A DNA stretch of 64,000 nucleotides from Curtobacterium aurantiacum (GCF_018598555.1 NZ_JAHEWN010000014.1:32179-96178); one strand, 5' to 3'; shown: positions 34,357 through 44,124, counted from the stretch's first letter. Made by a program: numbers and translations. Notes: generated from the sequence alone by a model not told the origin.

Positions 34357-34439
34357 TGATCGTCTCCAGTTCGTTCGGGTGGGGGTTCCCGGGGCCTCCT
34401 GACCGGGTCGCCGTGGCGGCCCGTGCCGGGAGGGGGTGT

Positions 34440-35516
34440 TCAGCGGCTTCGGTCGACGACGGAGTCGGCGAAGCGGGTGAGTGCCCGTTTCACCGTGCCG
34501 TCGGGCAGCGGGGCGAGTGCGTCCACGGCTTCGCGGGCCCAGGCGACGGCGACCGCACGGGTCGCGGCGGTGGCCTCGTGCTCGCGGAGTGCGGCGACGG
34601 CCGACTGGTACGGCGCGGAGTCGACCACGTCGTCGGGCGCACCGTTGACGTCACGCTCGATGCGTTCGACGAGGTGCTGCGCGGACGGGTCGGTCGCGGC
34701 CATCCGTCGGAGTTGCAGGACGGGCAGGGTGTCGACGCCGGCACGCAGGTCGTTGCCGGCGATCTTGCCGGTCTTGTCCGTCGCCGGGGCGAGGTCGATG
34801 ACGTCGTCGACGAGTTGGAAGGCCACGCCGACCTTCTCGCCGAACGTGCCCACCGCGTCGAGGTACGCGCGGTCGGCTCCGGAGAACATCACGCCGGCGC
34901 GGGCGGCGGTGGCGATGAGGGAGCCCGTCTTGTCGCTGAGCACCTGGATGTAGTGCTCGAGCGGGTCGTCGTCGGGCTGCGGGCCGGTGGTCTCGTGCAG
35001 CTGCCCCATGCAGAGGCGCTGGAAGGTCTCGGCCTGCATCCGGATGCCCTCGGTGCCGAGGTCGGCGGTGATCAGGCTGGCGCGGGCGAACAGCAGGTCG
35101 CCGGTCAGGATCGCGACGTTGTTGCCGTAGGTGATCTGCGCGGCCGGGACCCCGCGACGGACGGGCGCTTCGTCCATGACGTCATCGTGGTACAGCGATG
35201 CCAGGTGCGTGGTCTCGATGCTCACCGCGGCCTTGACCACGGCGTCGGTCACACCGTCGCCGAGCTGCGCGATGAGGAGCGTGAGGGTCGGGCGGATGCG
35301 CTTGCCGCCGGCCGACAGCAGGTACCGGCTGGTGGTGTCGGCGAGGGTGTCGGTGGACCGCATGGCGTCCTCGAGCCCCTGCTCGACGAGCTCGAGCCCG
35401 TCGTCGACCGCGGAGATGAAGCGTCGGTCGGCGGGCGTGGCGAACAACCGCTCGCCGATGCCCAGCGACGCGCGCAGGCTCGGCGCGCGACGTGCGACCG
35501 GGACGCTCGGATTCAA
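34440..35516 (-). CDS. Polyprenyl diphosphate synthase (menaquinone side chain)
   Basis: A 358-aa trans-isoprenyl diphosphate synthase. The two Asp-rich motifs are LYHDDVMDEA (with a substitution-free DDxxD) and FQLVDDVIDLAP; GGKRIRPTL binds IPP. It makes the C35-C50 side chain later attached by MenA. Location next to menG supports this. The TTG at 35516 has GGAG 6 nt upstream; no ATG or GTG exists between it and the homology start, and the frame upstream has no homology. It begins 31 bp after the menG stop. Confidence 0.9.
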   Translation of the reverse strand: MNPSVPVARRAPSLRASLGIGERLFATPADRRFISAVDDGLELVEQGLEDAMRSTDTLADTTSRYLLSAGGKRIRPTLTLLIAQLGDGVTDAVVKAAVSIETTHLASLYHDDVMDEAPVRRGVPAAQITYGNNVAILTGDLLFARASLITADLGTEGIRMQAETFQRLCMGQLHETTGPQPDDDPLEHYIQVLSDKTGSLIATAARAGVMFSGADRAYLDAVGTFGEKVGVAFQLVDDVIDLAPATDKTGKIAGNDLRAGVDTLPVLQLRRMAATDPSAQHLVERIERDVNGAPDDVVDSAPYQSAVAALREHEATAATRAVAVAWAREAVDALAPLPDGTVKRALTRFADSVVDRSR

Positions 35517-35547
35517 GTGCTGCTCCGTCTTCGGGGGTGGTGACCGG

Positions 35548-36339
35548 TCAGTCGGCGGCCGGGTCGACGCGCGGCTGCTCGCCGGTGTTCTGGTGGTCAC
35601 GGCGAGCCTTCGCACGCCGTGCCGCGGACTCGCGCACCGTGTCGGCGACGGGCTTGCGGCCACGGTGCAGTGCGACGATACCGGCCGTCAGGTTGCGGTA
35701 GGCGACCACCGAGAACCCGACACCGCGCAGCCACTGGGTCAGCACCTGCTGGTCCGGCCAGGCGTCGATCGACTCGGCGAGGTAGCGGTAGGCGGCCGGG
35801 TTGCTGCTCGAGAGCCGCGCGATGCCCGGGAGCACGCGCTTCAGGTAGGTGCCGTAGCCGAAGCGCAGCAGGGCGCGGGGCGGCGTCGAGAACTCACAGA
35901 TGACGACACGACCGCCGGGCTTCAGGACACGCAGCATCTCGGCGAGCGCCTGCTTCGGGTCGTTCACGTTGCGCAGCCCGAAGGAGATCGTGACCGCGTC
36001 GAACGTGTCGTCGTCGAACGGGAGCTGCTCGGCGTCCCCCTCGACGAAGGTGATCTCCGGGTGGCGTTCGCGACCGACGGCGATCATGCCCGCGGACAGG
36101 TCGAGCGCGGTGACCTCGGCGCCCTTCTTGGCGAAGGCCGCCGCGCTGGTCCCGGTGCCCGCGGCGATGTCGAGGACCTTCTCGCCGGGCTGCGGGTCGA
36201 CCGCACGCACGGTCGCGACGCGCCACAGCGGGGCGTTGCCCGCCGAGAGGATGTCGTTCGTGAGGTCGTACTTGGCCGCGACGTCGTCGAACATCGCCGC
36301 CACCTCGTCCGGGCGCTTGTTCAGGTCCGCTCTGCTCAC
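35548..36339 (-). CDS. menG: Demethylmenaquinone methyltransferase
   Basis: MenG/UbiE methylates demethylmenaquinone with SAM, the last menaquinone step. The 263-aa sequence has [12 protein letters not shown], the SAM loop [36 protein letters not shown] and [13 protein letters not shown], all family hallmarks. A -10-like TAGGAT lies 7 nt before GTG 36339, so the message appears leaderless. It starts the leftward unit menG-prenyl synthase-FprA, and is divergent from menF with 140 bp between starts. Confidence 0.95.
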   Translation of the reverse strand: MSRADLNKRPDEVAAMFDDVAAKYDLTNDILSAGNAPLWRVATVRAVDPQPGEKVLDIAAGTGTSAAAFAKKGAEVTALDLSAGMIAVGRERHPEITFVEGDAEQLPFDDDTFDAVTISFGLRNVNDPKQALAEMLRVLKPGGRVVICEFSTPPRALLRFGYGTYLKRVLPGIARLSSSNPAAYRYLAESIDAWPDQQVLTQWLRGVGFSVVAYRNLTAGIVALHRGRKPVADTVRESAARRAKARRDHQNTGEQPRVDPAAD

Positions 36340-36479
36340 GCGCTCAATCCTAGAGGTCCCGACCGAGCGTTCACCGGACTCGCAGCCAGCCGGGCGGTGC
36401 GCGACGGGTGCGGGCAGCCGCACCGGGCGGACACCGGGGGCGCGCGGCCCGTCCACCGACCGCGCGTAGCATCGGAGCC

Positions 36480-37739
36480 GTGACCCGAACCACCACGGCG
36501 GCGCCCCCGCTGACGGTCTCGACCCGGATCCTCGACGACCCGGGCGCCGTCCTCCGCCACACCCTCCGCGACCGTCCCCTCGCCTTCGTCCGGAACGGCG
36601 ACGGCATCGTCGGCATCGGTGAGGCGCTCCGGTTCACGTTCACCGGCCCGGACCGGATGCGCGACGCGGCAGCGGTCTGGCGCAGCGTCGTCGAGACCGC
36701 CACCGTCGACGACCCGGTGCAGCTGCGCGGCTCGGGGCTCGTCGCGTTCGGCTCGTTCGCGTTCGCCGACGACTCCGCCGACGAGAGCGTGCTCATCGTG
36801 CCGCGCGTGGTCCTCGGTCGTCGCCGGGGCAAGGCGTGGCTGACCGCGATCGACACCACGGCCGGCGCGGAACCCCTGGCGTTCACGCGGACCTCGGTCC
36901 CGGTCCCCCACGTCGGCCCGCACGTGTCCGTCGCCCTGCGGCCCGGTCGCATCGACGAGGACACCTACGCCGCCAACGTGTCCGAGGCCGTCCGCCGCAT
37001 CGTGGCCGGGGGCGCCCAGAAGGTGGTGCTCGCCCGCGACCTCGTCGGCACGCTCCCGTCGGGAGCCGATCGACGAGCGGTCCTGCTCGACCTGGCCGCC
37101 GCCTACCCGCAGTGCGTGACCTTCGCGGTCGACGGGCTGGTCGGTGCCACCCCGGAGACCCTCGCCCGCACCGACGGCACCCGGTTGACCGCCCGGGTGC
37201 TCGCCGGCAGTGCAGCCCGGGGCGCCGACGAGGTGTCCGACCGTGCTGCCGCCGAGGCCCTGGCCACCAGCGCCAAGGACGTCGAGGAGCACGCGTTCGC
37301 GATCGACAGCCTGCTCGCTGCGCTCGGACCGCTCGCGACGGACCTGCGCGCCGACGCCGAACCGTTCCGGCTGCAGCTGCCGAACCTGTGGCACCTGGCC
37401 ACGGACGTGCAGGCCACCCTGCCGCCCGACACCACCTCGCTCGACGTCGCCGACGCCCTGCACCCGACGGCCGCGGTCGCCGGCACCCCCACGGACGTCG
37501 CGGTGCGGCTGGTCGCCGAACTCGAGGGCGTCGACCGTGGTCGGTACGCCGGGCCGGTCGGCTGGATGAGCGCGACGGGCGACGGCGAGTGGATGCTCGC
37601 ACTCCGCAGCGCACGCATCGACGACGACGGCACCGTGCGGGCCTGGGCGGGCGCCGGGATCGTCGCCGGGTCGGAGCCGGAGCGCGAGGTCGCCGAGACG
37701 GCCCTGAAGTTCCGCCCGATCACGGACGCGCTGGCCTGA
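36480..37739 (+). CDS. menF: Isochorismate synthase
   Basis: Converts chorismate to isochorismate, opening the menaquinone pathway. The 419-aa chorismate-utilising enzyme shows [59 protein letters not shown] and [16 protein letters not shown], with the usual Glu metal ligands. GTG 36480 lies 7 nt after a -10-like TAGCAT (36467-36472). It converges on menD with only 47 bp between stops. Confidence 0.93.
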   Translation: MTRTTTAAPPLTVSTRILDDPGAVLRHTLRDRPLAFVRNGDGIVGIGEALRFTFTGPDRMRDAAAVWRSVVETATVDDPVQLRGSGLVAFGSFAFADDSADESVLIVPRVVLGRRRGKAWLTAIDTTAGAEPLAFTRTSVPVPHVGPHVSVALRPGRIDEDTYAANVSEAVRRIVAGGAQKVVLARDLVGTLPSGADRRAVLLDLAAAYPQCVTFAVDGLVGATPETLARTDGTRLTARVLAGSAARGADEVSDRAAAEALATSAKDVEEHAFAIDSLLAALGPLATDLRADAEPFRLQLPNLWHLATDVQATLPPDTTSLDVADALHPTAAVAGTPTDVAVRLVAELEGVDRGRYAGPVGWMSATGDGEWMLALRSARIDDDGTVRAWAGAGIVAGSEPEREVAETALKFRPITDALA

Positions 37740-37789
37740 CACGACGCCGCGCCCGCCTCACGCGAGGCCGCGCCGTCCGACGCGTGTCA
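37737..37789. terminator. Hairpin containing both stop codons of menF and menD
   Basis: Outer arms TGACACG (37737-37743) and CGTGTCA (37783-37789) hold the TGA of menF and the TGA (as TCA) of menD. An inner GCCTC/GAGGC hairpin (37755-37768) lies within. It probably terminates both convergent transcripts. Confidence 0.55.
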
Positions 37790-39730
37790 GTCGGCCAGCG
37801 GCACCTCGATGACGACCCGCTCGGCCGGGTCCGTGAGCACCCGTTCGAGGTCACCCCACGTCGCCGCCCGTCGGTACTCCCACCCGAGCCCGGTGACGAC
37901 CCGTTCGAGGTCCACGTGCTGCGGGGTCGACATCATCCGTCGCATGTCCGCGTCCGGGGTGGTCTTCGCGACCTCGAGCCCACGGAAGATCGCCCCGCCG
38001 TGGTCGTTGCCGACGACGACCTGCACCCGGTGGGTGCGCTCCTCGGTGCCGGTGACGAACGCGCCGAGGTCGTGCAGCAGCGTCAGGTCGCCGAGGAGCA
38101 CGCGCGTGGTGCCGACCGAGGCCGACGACTGCTCGAGCGCCGCGGCGATGCCGAGCGCGGTCGAGACGGTGCCGTCGATGCCGGCGAGCCCGCGGTTCGC
38201 GTGCACCCGGATCTTCTTGCCGAGCACCCGGGCGTCGGCTTCACGGATGAGCTGCGAGGCCCCGAGCACCAGGCGGTCGTGCGGCCACGTCACGCCCCAC
38301 ACGGCGTCGGCGAGCATGGCCCGGTCGACGGGGCGGCGACGGAGCGCGACCTCGTCACGGAGGAACCTGTTGCGCTCGGCGCGGTCGGCGGAGCGCTTCG
38401 CGTCGAGGTCCGGGCCGGCGTCGCCGTCCCCCAGGACCTGCCGGCTCGCACCGACCCAGCGGCCCACCCACGCGCGGTGTTCCGGGCGGGTGCGGCCCGT
38501 CACGCGGACGTCGGACACGAAGGTGGTCAACGATTCGCTGGGCCCACGCCGCCGGTTCCCGGGCGACGCGCCAGCGGCGTCCGGGCCGTGCCGGTGGGGA
38601 GAGGCGCGGGCCGGGTCGAAGGGGTCGGCCGCCGATCCGCGGACGACGATCGTCTCGACCCCGTCGCGCTGCAGGAGCGCGGGGACCTCTCTGCTGAGGG
38701 TCGGGTGGCCGAGCACGACGGCCCGGCGGACGGCGCCGCCGTGGTCCGGGTCGCGCAGGAGTTCCCGGTAGGCCACGACGAGGTTGCGCCCGAAGCGTGC
38801 ACCGCTCGAGACCTCGGCGAGGAGCGGTGCCCCGAGTTCCCAGGCGATCCGTTCGGCGTCCTCGCCCGCGTCGTGCCCGGCGATGACGACCGTGCCCGGC
38901 TCGTCGTCCGGGGTGAGTTCGGCGACCGGCAGCCCGGTGTGCGCCCGGCGGGTGGCGAACGCGAGGTCGATCTCGTCGTCGGGGACGGGTGTGACGTGCT
39001 CATCGGCGAGCCCGGCGGACAGCGGCTCGCGGAACGCGACGTTGAGCTGTGCCGGACCCGGCTGCCCCGTGTGGCCGGCAGCGGCGGCGACCGTCTGTCG
39101 GGCGAGGGTGCGCAGGGTGTCACGGACCGAGGCGTCGACACCGTGGGCCGACGGCGCCTCGACGTCGCGGACGAAGGCGACGGCCTGGCCGAAGATCCCG
39201 GGCTGCACCGTGGTCTGGTTGCTGCCGATGCCGCGGAGTTCGTCCGGCCGGTCGGCGCTGAGCACGATCATCGGCACGCCGGAGTGGTGTGCCTCGAGCA
39301 CGGCGGGGTGCAGGTTCGCGACCGCGGTGCCCGACGTCGTCACCACCGCGGCCGGTCGGTGCGTCTCGACCGCGAGCCCGAGGGCGAAGAACCCGGCCGT
39401 CCGCTCGTCGAGCCGGACGTGCACGGTGAGCCCGCCGGCACGCTCGAGGGCGACCGCGGCGAGGGCGAGGGCCTGTGACCGGGAACCGGGGCTCACCACG
39501 ACGTCCGTGACGCCGGCGCGGACGAGTTCCTGCAGGAGCGCGAGCGCGGTGTCGGTCGCCGGGCTGCCGGAACCGACGGAGCCGTCAGCGATCGGTGCGG
39601 CCGTCGTCGTCTCGGTCGTGGAACTGGTCTTCGAGGTCTCGGAGGGTCGCGTCGTCCTGGTCCTTGTCCGTGAGGGTGTCGCCCGGCTCCGGCGTGGTGC
39701 CGAGGAAGTCCGGGTCGTCTTCGGGTCCAC
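37787..39730 (-). CDS. menD: 2-succinyl-5-enolpyruvyl-6-hydroxy-3-cyclohexene-1-carboxylate synthase
   Basis: MenD is a ThDP enzyme that joins 2-oxoglutarate and isochorismate. Homology starts at TALALLQELVRAGVTDVVVSP and includes SPGSRSQALALA, HVRLDERTAGFFALG, TTSGTAVANLHPAV, GSNQTT, and the ThDP site VVVGNDHGGAIF. The only ordinary in-frame start before this core is GTG 39730, which would overlap the upstream PLDc_N gene by 146 bp and add about 60 Thr/Arg/Ser-rich residues that look non-native. The real start is probably closer to 39590 and may use a rare codon (ATC 39592). Only the start is in doubt. Confidence 0.9.
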   Translation of the reverse strand: MDPKTTRTSSAPRRSRATPSRTRTRTTRPSETSKTSSTTETTTAAPIADGSVGSGSPATDTALALLQELVRAGVTDVVVSPGSRSQALALAAVALERAGGLTVHVRLDERTAGFFALGLAVETHRPAAVVTTSGTAVANLHPAVLEAHHSGVPMIVLSADRPDELRGIGSNQTTVQPGIFGQAVAFVRDVEAPSAHGVDASVRDTLRTLARQTVAAAAGHTGQPGPAQLNVAFREPLSAGLADEHVTPVPDDEIDLAFATRRAHTGLPVAELTPDDEPGTVVIAGHDAGEDAERIAWELGAPLLAEVSSGARFGRNLVVAYRELLRDPDHGGAVRRAVVLGHPTLSREVPALLQRDGVETIVVRGSAADPFDPARASPHRHGPDAAGASPGNRRRGPSESLTTFVSDVRVTGRTRPEHRAWVGRWVGASRQVLGDGDAGPDLDAKRSADRAERNRFLRDEVALRRRPVDRAMLADAVWGVTWPHDRLVLGASQLIREADARVLGKKIRVHANRGLAGIDGTVSTALGIAAALEQSSASVGTTRVLLGDLTLLHDLGAFVTGTEERTHRVQVVVGNDHGGAIFRGLEVAKTTPDADMRRMMSTPQHVDLERVVTGLGWEYRRAATWGDLERVLTDPAERVVIEVPLAD

Positions 39731-39944
39731 GGTACCGGGCGGACGGACCGGGGCCGGCAGCCGGGGTACGACCGAGCAGGAACCAGAGGACCCCGCCGAG
39801 GACGGGCAGGACGATCACGAGCAGGAGCCACACGCCGCGGCGCAGGGATCGGACACGCTGACGCGGCATCGTCCCGCAGTCGATGGCCGCGTACACCGTG
39901 AAGGCGACGGCGGCCACGGCGACGATCAACCACAAGCGGACCAT
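39585..39944 (-). CDS. PLDc_N-domain small membrane protein
   Basis: A 119-aa protein with two TMs (about 3-20 and 35-58) that match the PLDc_N domain: RRGVWLLLVIVLPVLGGVLWFLLGR. A charged tail of about 60 residues follows (DKDQDDATLRDLEDQFHDRDDDG). It lacks any phospholipase domain. Function is unknown. A -10-like TAGACT lies 7 nt before ATG 39944. Its 3' end overlaps the only ordinary start of menD, so the two are probably coupled. The tail's unusual composition may be constrained by this overlap. Confidence 0.82.
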   Translation of the reverse strand: MVRLWLIVAVAAVAFTVYAAIDCGTMPRQRVRSLRRGVWLLLVIVLPVLGGVLWFLLGRTPAAGPGPSARYRGPEDDPDFLGTTPEPGDTLTDKDQDDATLRDLEDQFHDRDDDGRTDR

Positions 39945-40008
39945 GCGGTGAAGTCTAGGTCGCGACCCTGTGATGCCCCTGCCGGTCGACCCTCCGTAGA
40001 CTCACCGT

Positions 40009-40344
40009 GTGAAAGCGTGGCTCCTGTACACCCTGGCTCGGCTCGGCATCTTCGCGGTGGCGCTCGTGCTCCTCCTGCTCCTGACGCCGCTGAAGTGGTA
40101 CTGGGCGACGATCGTCGCCGCCCTGGTGGGGCTGCTCATCTCGTACATCGCACTGTCCGGACTGCGCACGCAGGTCGCCCTGAGCCTGGCGAACCGCCGT
40201 GGCGCCCCGGAGCGCGACGCCGACTCGGACTTCGAGGACGACTTCGTCGACGCCGCGGACTCCGATGCCTCCGCCGCCCCGGTCGTCCGCCCCGTGTCCG
40301 ATGCCGACCGGCACGAGGCCCGTCGGGACACCGAGGCCGACTGA
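40009..40344 (+). CDS. DUF4229-family small membrane protein
   Basis: A 111-aa protein with two TMs (about 8-28 and 33-52) and an acidic cytoplasmic tail. The segment GLRTQVALSLANRR after TM2 is typical of DUF4229 proteins, which sit in actinobacterial menaquinone loci; function unknown. A -10-like TAGACT lies 6 nt before GTG 40009. It is divergent from the PLDc_N gene and converges on menA with a 15-bp gap. Confidence 0.8.
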   Translation: MKAWLLYTLARLGIFAVALVLLLLLTPLKWYWATIVAALVGLLISYIALSGLRTQVALSLANRRGAPERDADSDFEDDFVDAADSDASAAPVVRPVSDADRHEARRDTEAD

Positions 40345-40359
40345 CCTGACCGAGCGCTC

Positions 40360-41355
40360 CTACGGCTGGACGGCCAGGGTGATCCCGAGCACCACGCCGA
40401 ACGCCAACGAGGCGAACGACGAGAGCTGCAGCGCCGTGATGAGCTCGCGGGGCTTGCGCGACGACACCCCGATCGCGAGCGCCGGCAGTGCCAGCAGCAG
40501 CGAGAAGTACGTGAAGCCGGTCCGGAAGTAGAGCAGCACGAACCAGAGCAGCACGACGTACGGCAGCATCAGGAACAGGCCGTAGAGCACGCGGGCCACG
40601 GGGCGTCCGACGACCACCGCGAGCGTGCGCTTGCCCGCCAGCTGGTCCTCGTCGATGTCGCGGATGTTGTTCACCATCAGCACCGCGCAGGCGAAGAACC
40701 CGGCGGCGACCGCGGCGGCCCAGCCACTGACCGTGACCTCGCGGATCTGCACGAACTGCGTGCCGAGCACGGCGACCAGGCCGAAGAACACGAAGACGAA
40801 GACCTCGCCGAGGGCGTTGTACCCGTAGGGCTTCTTGCCGCCGGTGTAGAACCAGGCGGCGACGATGGCCGCAGCCCCGACGAGCAGCAGCCACCACAGC
40901 TGGGTGAGCAGCACGATGACCAGGCCCGCGACCGCCGCCAGGCCGAAGAACGTCAGGGCGACGGTGAGCACGGTCCGGGGCTTGGCCAGGCCGGCTCCGG
41001 TGAGTCGTGCCGGGCCGACGCGATACTGGTCGGTGCCGCGGACGCCGTCGGAGTAGTCGTTGCTGTAGTTCACGCCGATCTGCAGGAACAGCGCGACGGC
41101 CAGGGCGAGCAGCGCGACGGCGAGGTGGCCGTCCTTCGCCAGGTAGTCACCGAAGTCGCCGGGCTCACCGCTGTCGACGAACGCGACGGCGGTGCCCAGC
41201 ACCACCGGGACGACGCCCAGGGTCAGGGTGCGCAGACGTGCGCCACCGATCCAGTCGCGCGCGGTCGCCTTCCGCTTGGTGCGGGCGGGGGCAGCGGCCT
41301 TCGCCGGGTTGCCGGACCGGCCCTGCTTCTGCGTCGAGTTCTTCGTTCGTGCCAC
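40360..41355 (-). CDS. menA: 1,4-dihydroxy-2-naphthoate polyprenyltransferase
   Basis: MenA attaches the polyprenyl chain to DHNA in the membrane. The 331-aa sequence has about nine TMs and the UbiA-family Asp motif NYSNDYSDGVRGTD, with second motif NNIRDIDEDQLAGKRTLAV. A basic N-terminus (ARTKRKATARDWIGGARLRTL) precedes TM1. GTG 41355 lies 8 nt after a -10-like TAAGAT, so a leaderless transcript is likely. The frame is open further upstream but without homology. Confidence 0.95.
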   Translation of the reverse strand: MARTKNSTQKQGRSGNPAKAAAPARTKRKATARDWIGGARLRTLTLGVVPVVLGTAVAFVDSGEPGDFGDYLAKDGHLAVALLALAVALFLQIGVNYSNDYSDGVRGTDQYRVGPARLTGAGLAKPRTVLTVALTFFGLAAVAGLVIVLLTQLWWLLLVGAAAIVAAWFYTGGKKPYGYNALGEVFVFVFFGLVAVLGTQFVQIREVTVSGWAAAVAAGFFACAVLMVNNIRDIDEDQLAGKRTLAVVVGRPVARVLYGLFLMLPYVVLLWFVLLYFRTGFTYFSLLLALPALAIGVSSRKPRELITALQLSSFASLAFGVVLGITLAVQP

Positions 41356-41401
41356 GAGCACCGATCTTATTGCCGACGCGGGGTGCGACGGCTCGCAGCT
41401 C

Positions 41402-42538
41402 CTACCGGCCGCCGTCGGCGAGCGCCTGCACGGCCCCACGGTCGGGTTTGCCCGACGCCAGCATCGGGATCCGGTCCACCACGACCACGTCCGCCGGGCG
41501 GGCAGCACGGCCGAGGGCTGCTCCGACGCTGGCGCGCACGACGTCGAGGTCGAGCGGCCGCTCGGTGACGACGATCGGGACCTCACCCCACTCCCCCGCG
41601 GCACGACGTGTGACGACGGCGCCCTCGTGCCCGGGCAGACCACGGACGAGCCGTTCGACGGCGCCGAGCTGGACCTTCTCGCCGCCGGAGATCACGACGT
41701 CGTCGAGGCGTCCGAGCACGCGGACCACGCCGTCGGACAGGGACGCCGTGTCCCCGGTCCGGTACCAGCGCAGCCCGTCCCGTTCGACGAAGGCCGACGC
41801 CGTGCGGGTGTCGTCGTCCAGGTACCCCTCGGCGAGCATCGGTCCGGCCAGGTGCAGTTCGCCGTCGACCAGCGCCGTGCGCACCGTGCCGAACGGGACG
41901 CCGTCGTACACGCACCCGCCGCTCGTCTCGCTCGCGCCGTACGTCGTCACGATCCGGACGCCGGCGTCGAGCGCGCGCTGCCGGAGCGGGGTCGGCGTCG
42001 CCTGTCCGCCGACGAGGACCGCGTCGAACCGGGCGAGCGCCCGGGTGGCGTCCGGGTCGTCGAGGACCCGCGCGAGCTGGACCGGCACCAGCGAGGTGTA
42101 GCGACGCGGGGCCGCCGGACCGGTGACGAGCCGGTCGGCCGCCTCGGTGAACGCGGCGGCCGCGAAGTGCCCGGACGGCACCACGACGGGTTCGGTGCCG
42201 GCGGTGATCGACCGGGTCAGGACGTTGAGGCCGGCGATGTAGTGCGTCGGCAGCGCGAGCACCCAGCGCCCCGGCCCGCCGAGCGCCGCGTCCGCCGCTG
42301 CCGCGCCGGCGAGCAGCGCCTCCGACGAGAGCGCCACGCGCTTGCCGGTCCCGGTGGACCCGCTCGTCTCGACCACCAGGGCGACCGCCTGACGGACCTC
42401 GGCCGGGGGCGGAGCCGGCAGCGCCGGGGCCCCCTCGGCGACGGGGAGCAGGGCGGGGCCGCCGGCGAGCGCCGCCTCCAGGGAGCGCAGCACGGCCATC
42501 GGGTCCGACGTGCCGGTCGCGACCAGCGGACGGGGCAT
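41402..42538 (-). CDS. menE: o-Succinylbenzoate-CoA ligase
   Basis: MenE activates o-succinylbenzoate through an adenylate to its CoA ester. The 378-aa sequence is short for the family but has the AMP-binding P-loop VETSGSTGTGKRVALSS, TTYGASETSGGCVYDG, YRTGDTASLSDG, and RLDDVVISGGEKVQLGAVE, and ends with the catalytic Lys region MLASGKPDRGAV. The N-terminal subdomain is reduced, as in other actinobacterial MenE. ATG 42538 shares one base with the menB stop (TGATG). Confidence 0.93.
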   Translation of the reverse strand: MPRPLVATGTSDPMAVLRSLEAALAGGPALLPVAEGAPALPAPPPAEVRQAVALVVETSGSTGTGKRVALSSEALLAGAAAADAALGGPGRWVLALPTHYIAGLNVLTRSITAGTEPVVVPSGHFAAAAFTEAADRLVTGPAAPRRYTSLVPVQLARVLDDPDATRALARFDAVLVGGQATPTPLRQRALDAGVRIVTTYGASETSGGCVYDGVPFGTVRTALVDGELHLAGPMLAEGYLDDDTRTASAFVERDGLRWYRTGDTASLSDGVVRVLGRLDDVVISGGEKVQLGAVERLVRGLPGHEGAVVTRRAAGEWGEVPIVVTERPLDLDVVRASVGAALGRAARPADVVVVDRIPMLASGKPDRGAVQALADGGR

Positions 42539-43467
42539 CAGTAGTGCCAGGGGAACGCGGTCCACTCCGGGGCGCGCTTCTCGAGGAACGAGTCGCGACC
42601 CTCGACCGCCTCGTCGGTGCCGTACGCCAGCCGCGTCGCCTCGCCGGCGAACACCTGCTGGCCGACCATGCCGTCGTCCACGGCGTTGAACGCGTACTTG
42701 AGCATCCGGATCGCCGTCGGGGACTTGCCGAGCACGATCTCACCCCAGCTGATCGCCTCGCGCTCGAGGTCCTCGTGGGGCACGACGGCGTTCACGGCAC
42801 CCATCTCATACGCGCGCTGGGCGGAGTACTCCTGCGCGAGGAAGAAGACCTCGCGCGCGAACTTCTGACCGATCTGCTTGGCGTAGTAGGCGCTGCCGTA
42901 GCCGCCGTCGAACGAACCGACGTCGGCGTCGGTCTGCTTGAACTTACCGTGCTCAGCGCTCGCGATGGTGAGGTCGCAGATGGCGTGCAGCGAGTGTCCG
43001 CCGCCGGCCGCCCACCCGGGGACGACCGCGATGACGACCTTCGGCATCATCCGGATGAGGCGCTGGACCTCGAGGATGTGCAGCCGCCCCATCGACGCCT
43101 GCGCGGCCGCGGGGTCGACACCCTCCGGCGGTGCGCCCTCGTCACCGACGTACTGGTAGCCGCTGCGTCCGCGGATGCGCTGGTCCCCGCCGGAACAGAA
43201 CGCCCAGCCGCCGTCCTTCGGGCTCGGGCCGTTGCCGGTGAGCAGGACGACGCCGACACGGGGGTCCTGACGGGCGTCGTCGAGGGCGCGGTAGAGCTCG
43301 TCGACCGTGCGCGGACGGAAGGCGTTCCGGACCTCGGGACGGTCGAAGGCGACCCGGACGATGCCCTTCGAGACGTGCTTGTGGTACGTGATGTCCGTGA
43401 ACTGCTCCGCGATCGGAGCCGTGGTCCAGACGTCGGGGTCGAACAGGTCGGAGACGGGAGCAGCCAT
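42538..43467 (-). CDS. menB: 1,4-dihydroxy-2-naphthoyl-CoA synthase
   Basis: MenB closes the second ring by Dieckmann-type condensation of o-succinylbenzoyl-CoA. The 309-aa crotonase-fold protein has FDRPEVRNAFRPRTVDEL, the oxyanion-hole FCSGGDQRIRG, GWAAGGGHSLHAICDLTIAS, TDADVGSFDGGYGSAYYA and the C-terminal EWTAFPWHY typical of MenB. A -10-like TACCTT is 6 nt before ATG 43467. It is first of the menB-menE unit. Confidence 0.97.
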   Translation of the reverse strand: MAAPVSDLFDPDVWTTAPIAEQFTDITYHKHVSKGIVRVAFDRPEVRNAFRPRTVDELYRALDDARQDPRVGVVLLTGNGPSPKDGGWAFCSGGDQRIRGRSGYQYVGDEGAPPEGVDPAAAQASMGRLHILEVQRLIRMMPKVVIAVVPGWAAGGGHSLHAICDLTIASAEHGKFKQTDADVGSFDGGYGSAYYAKQIGQKFAREVFFLAQEYSAQRAYEMGAVNAVVPHEDLEREAISWGEIVLGKSPTAIRMLKYAFNAVDDGMVGQQVFAGEATRLAYGTDEAVEGRDSFLEKRAPEWTAFPWHY

Positions 43468-43498
43468 GCTCCCAAGGTACCGCCGGACCTGGGCCCGG

Positions 43499-44005
43499 TC
43501 AGGCGCCCATGTCGGTCAGGATCTCCGGCGCGACGAACACCATGATCACGATGAGGATGACCGGGTTCGCGAAGAACGCCAGGACGACCCCGACGGCGCC
43601 GTACCAGCGGCCGAACGAGCCGACGGCCGCGACGAATCCGAGCACGGCGGCGATGAGCGTCAGGAACACGACGACGAAGCAGATGCCGAACGCGAAGTTC
43701 GTGTCACCGCCCATGAACACGGCGAAGGCACTGGCGTCGACCGCGGCGGACACCACTGCGAGGCCGAGGGCGATCTTGCCGACGACGGGGTTGCGGCGCT
43801 TCTTGGCGCCGGTCTGCCGCACGTCGACGGTGTTGCGCTGCATGAGCCGGGCGAAGTCGTCGCCGTCGCGGGCCGGAGCGGCGGCCGAGCGCGCGACCGA
43901 GGGTCGTCCGGCACCGGGTGCCGCAGGCTGTCCGGCACGCGCCGGGTCGGACGGGCGCTGCGATGCACGCTGCTGTGCTGCGCGCTGCCGCGGATCCACC
44001 GCCAC
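43499..44005 (-). CDS. Membrane protein of unknown function, 168 aa
   Basis: I do not recognise a named family. Residues 1-70 are disordered, rich in Arg, Ala and Pro. Then come about three TMs (about 76-96, 104-130 and 136-160), with glycines and phenylalanines in the helices. The gene is just upstream of menB on the same strand (31-bp gap) and divergent from menC. GTG 44005 follows GGGAGG by 4 nt; GTG 43999 is an alternative start. It may be a Tic20-like or DUF-type small membrane protein, but this is not supported. Confidence 0.65.
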   Translation of the reverse strand: MAVDPRQRAAQQRASQRPSDPARAGQPAAPGAGRPSVARSAAAPARDGDDFARLMQRNTVDVRQTGAKKRRNPVVGKIALGLAVVSAAVDASAFAVFMGGDTNFAFGICFVVVFLTLIAAVLGFVAAVGSFGRWYGAVGVVLAFFANPVILIVIMVFVAPEILTDMGA

Positions 44006-44124
44006 CGAGCCTCCCTCGTTCCGGGTCGTTCCCCTCGCCGACCGGAGCCGACCGATGCATGCTAGTGCCCTGCCCTGGCGGTCCCCTCCGAGGAGCCGGC
44101 GGGCGCCCTGGGCGCGGTGGCAGG

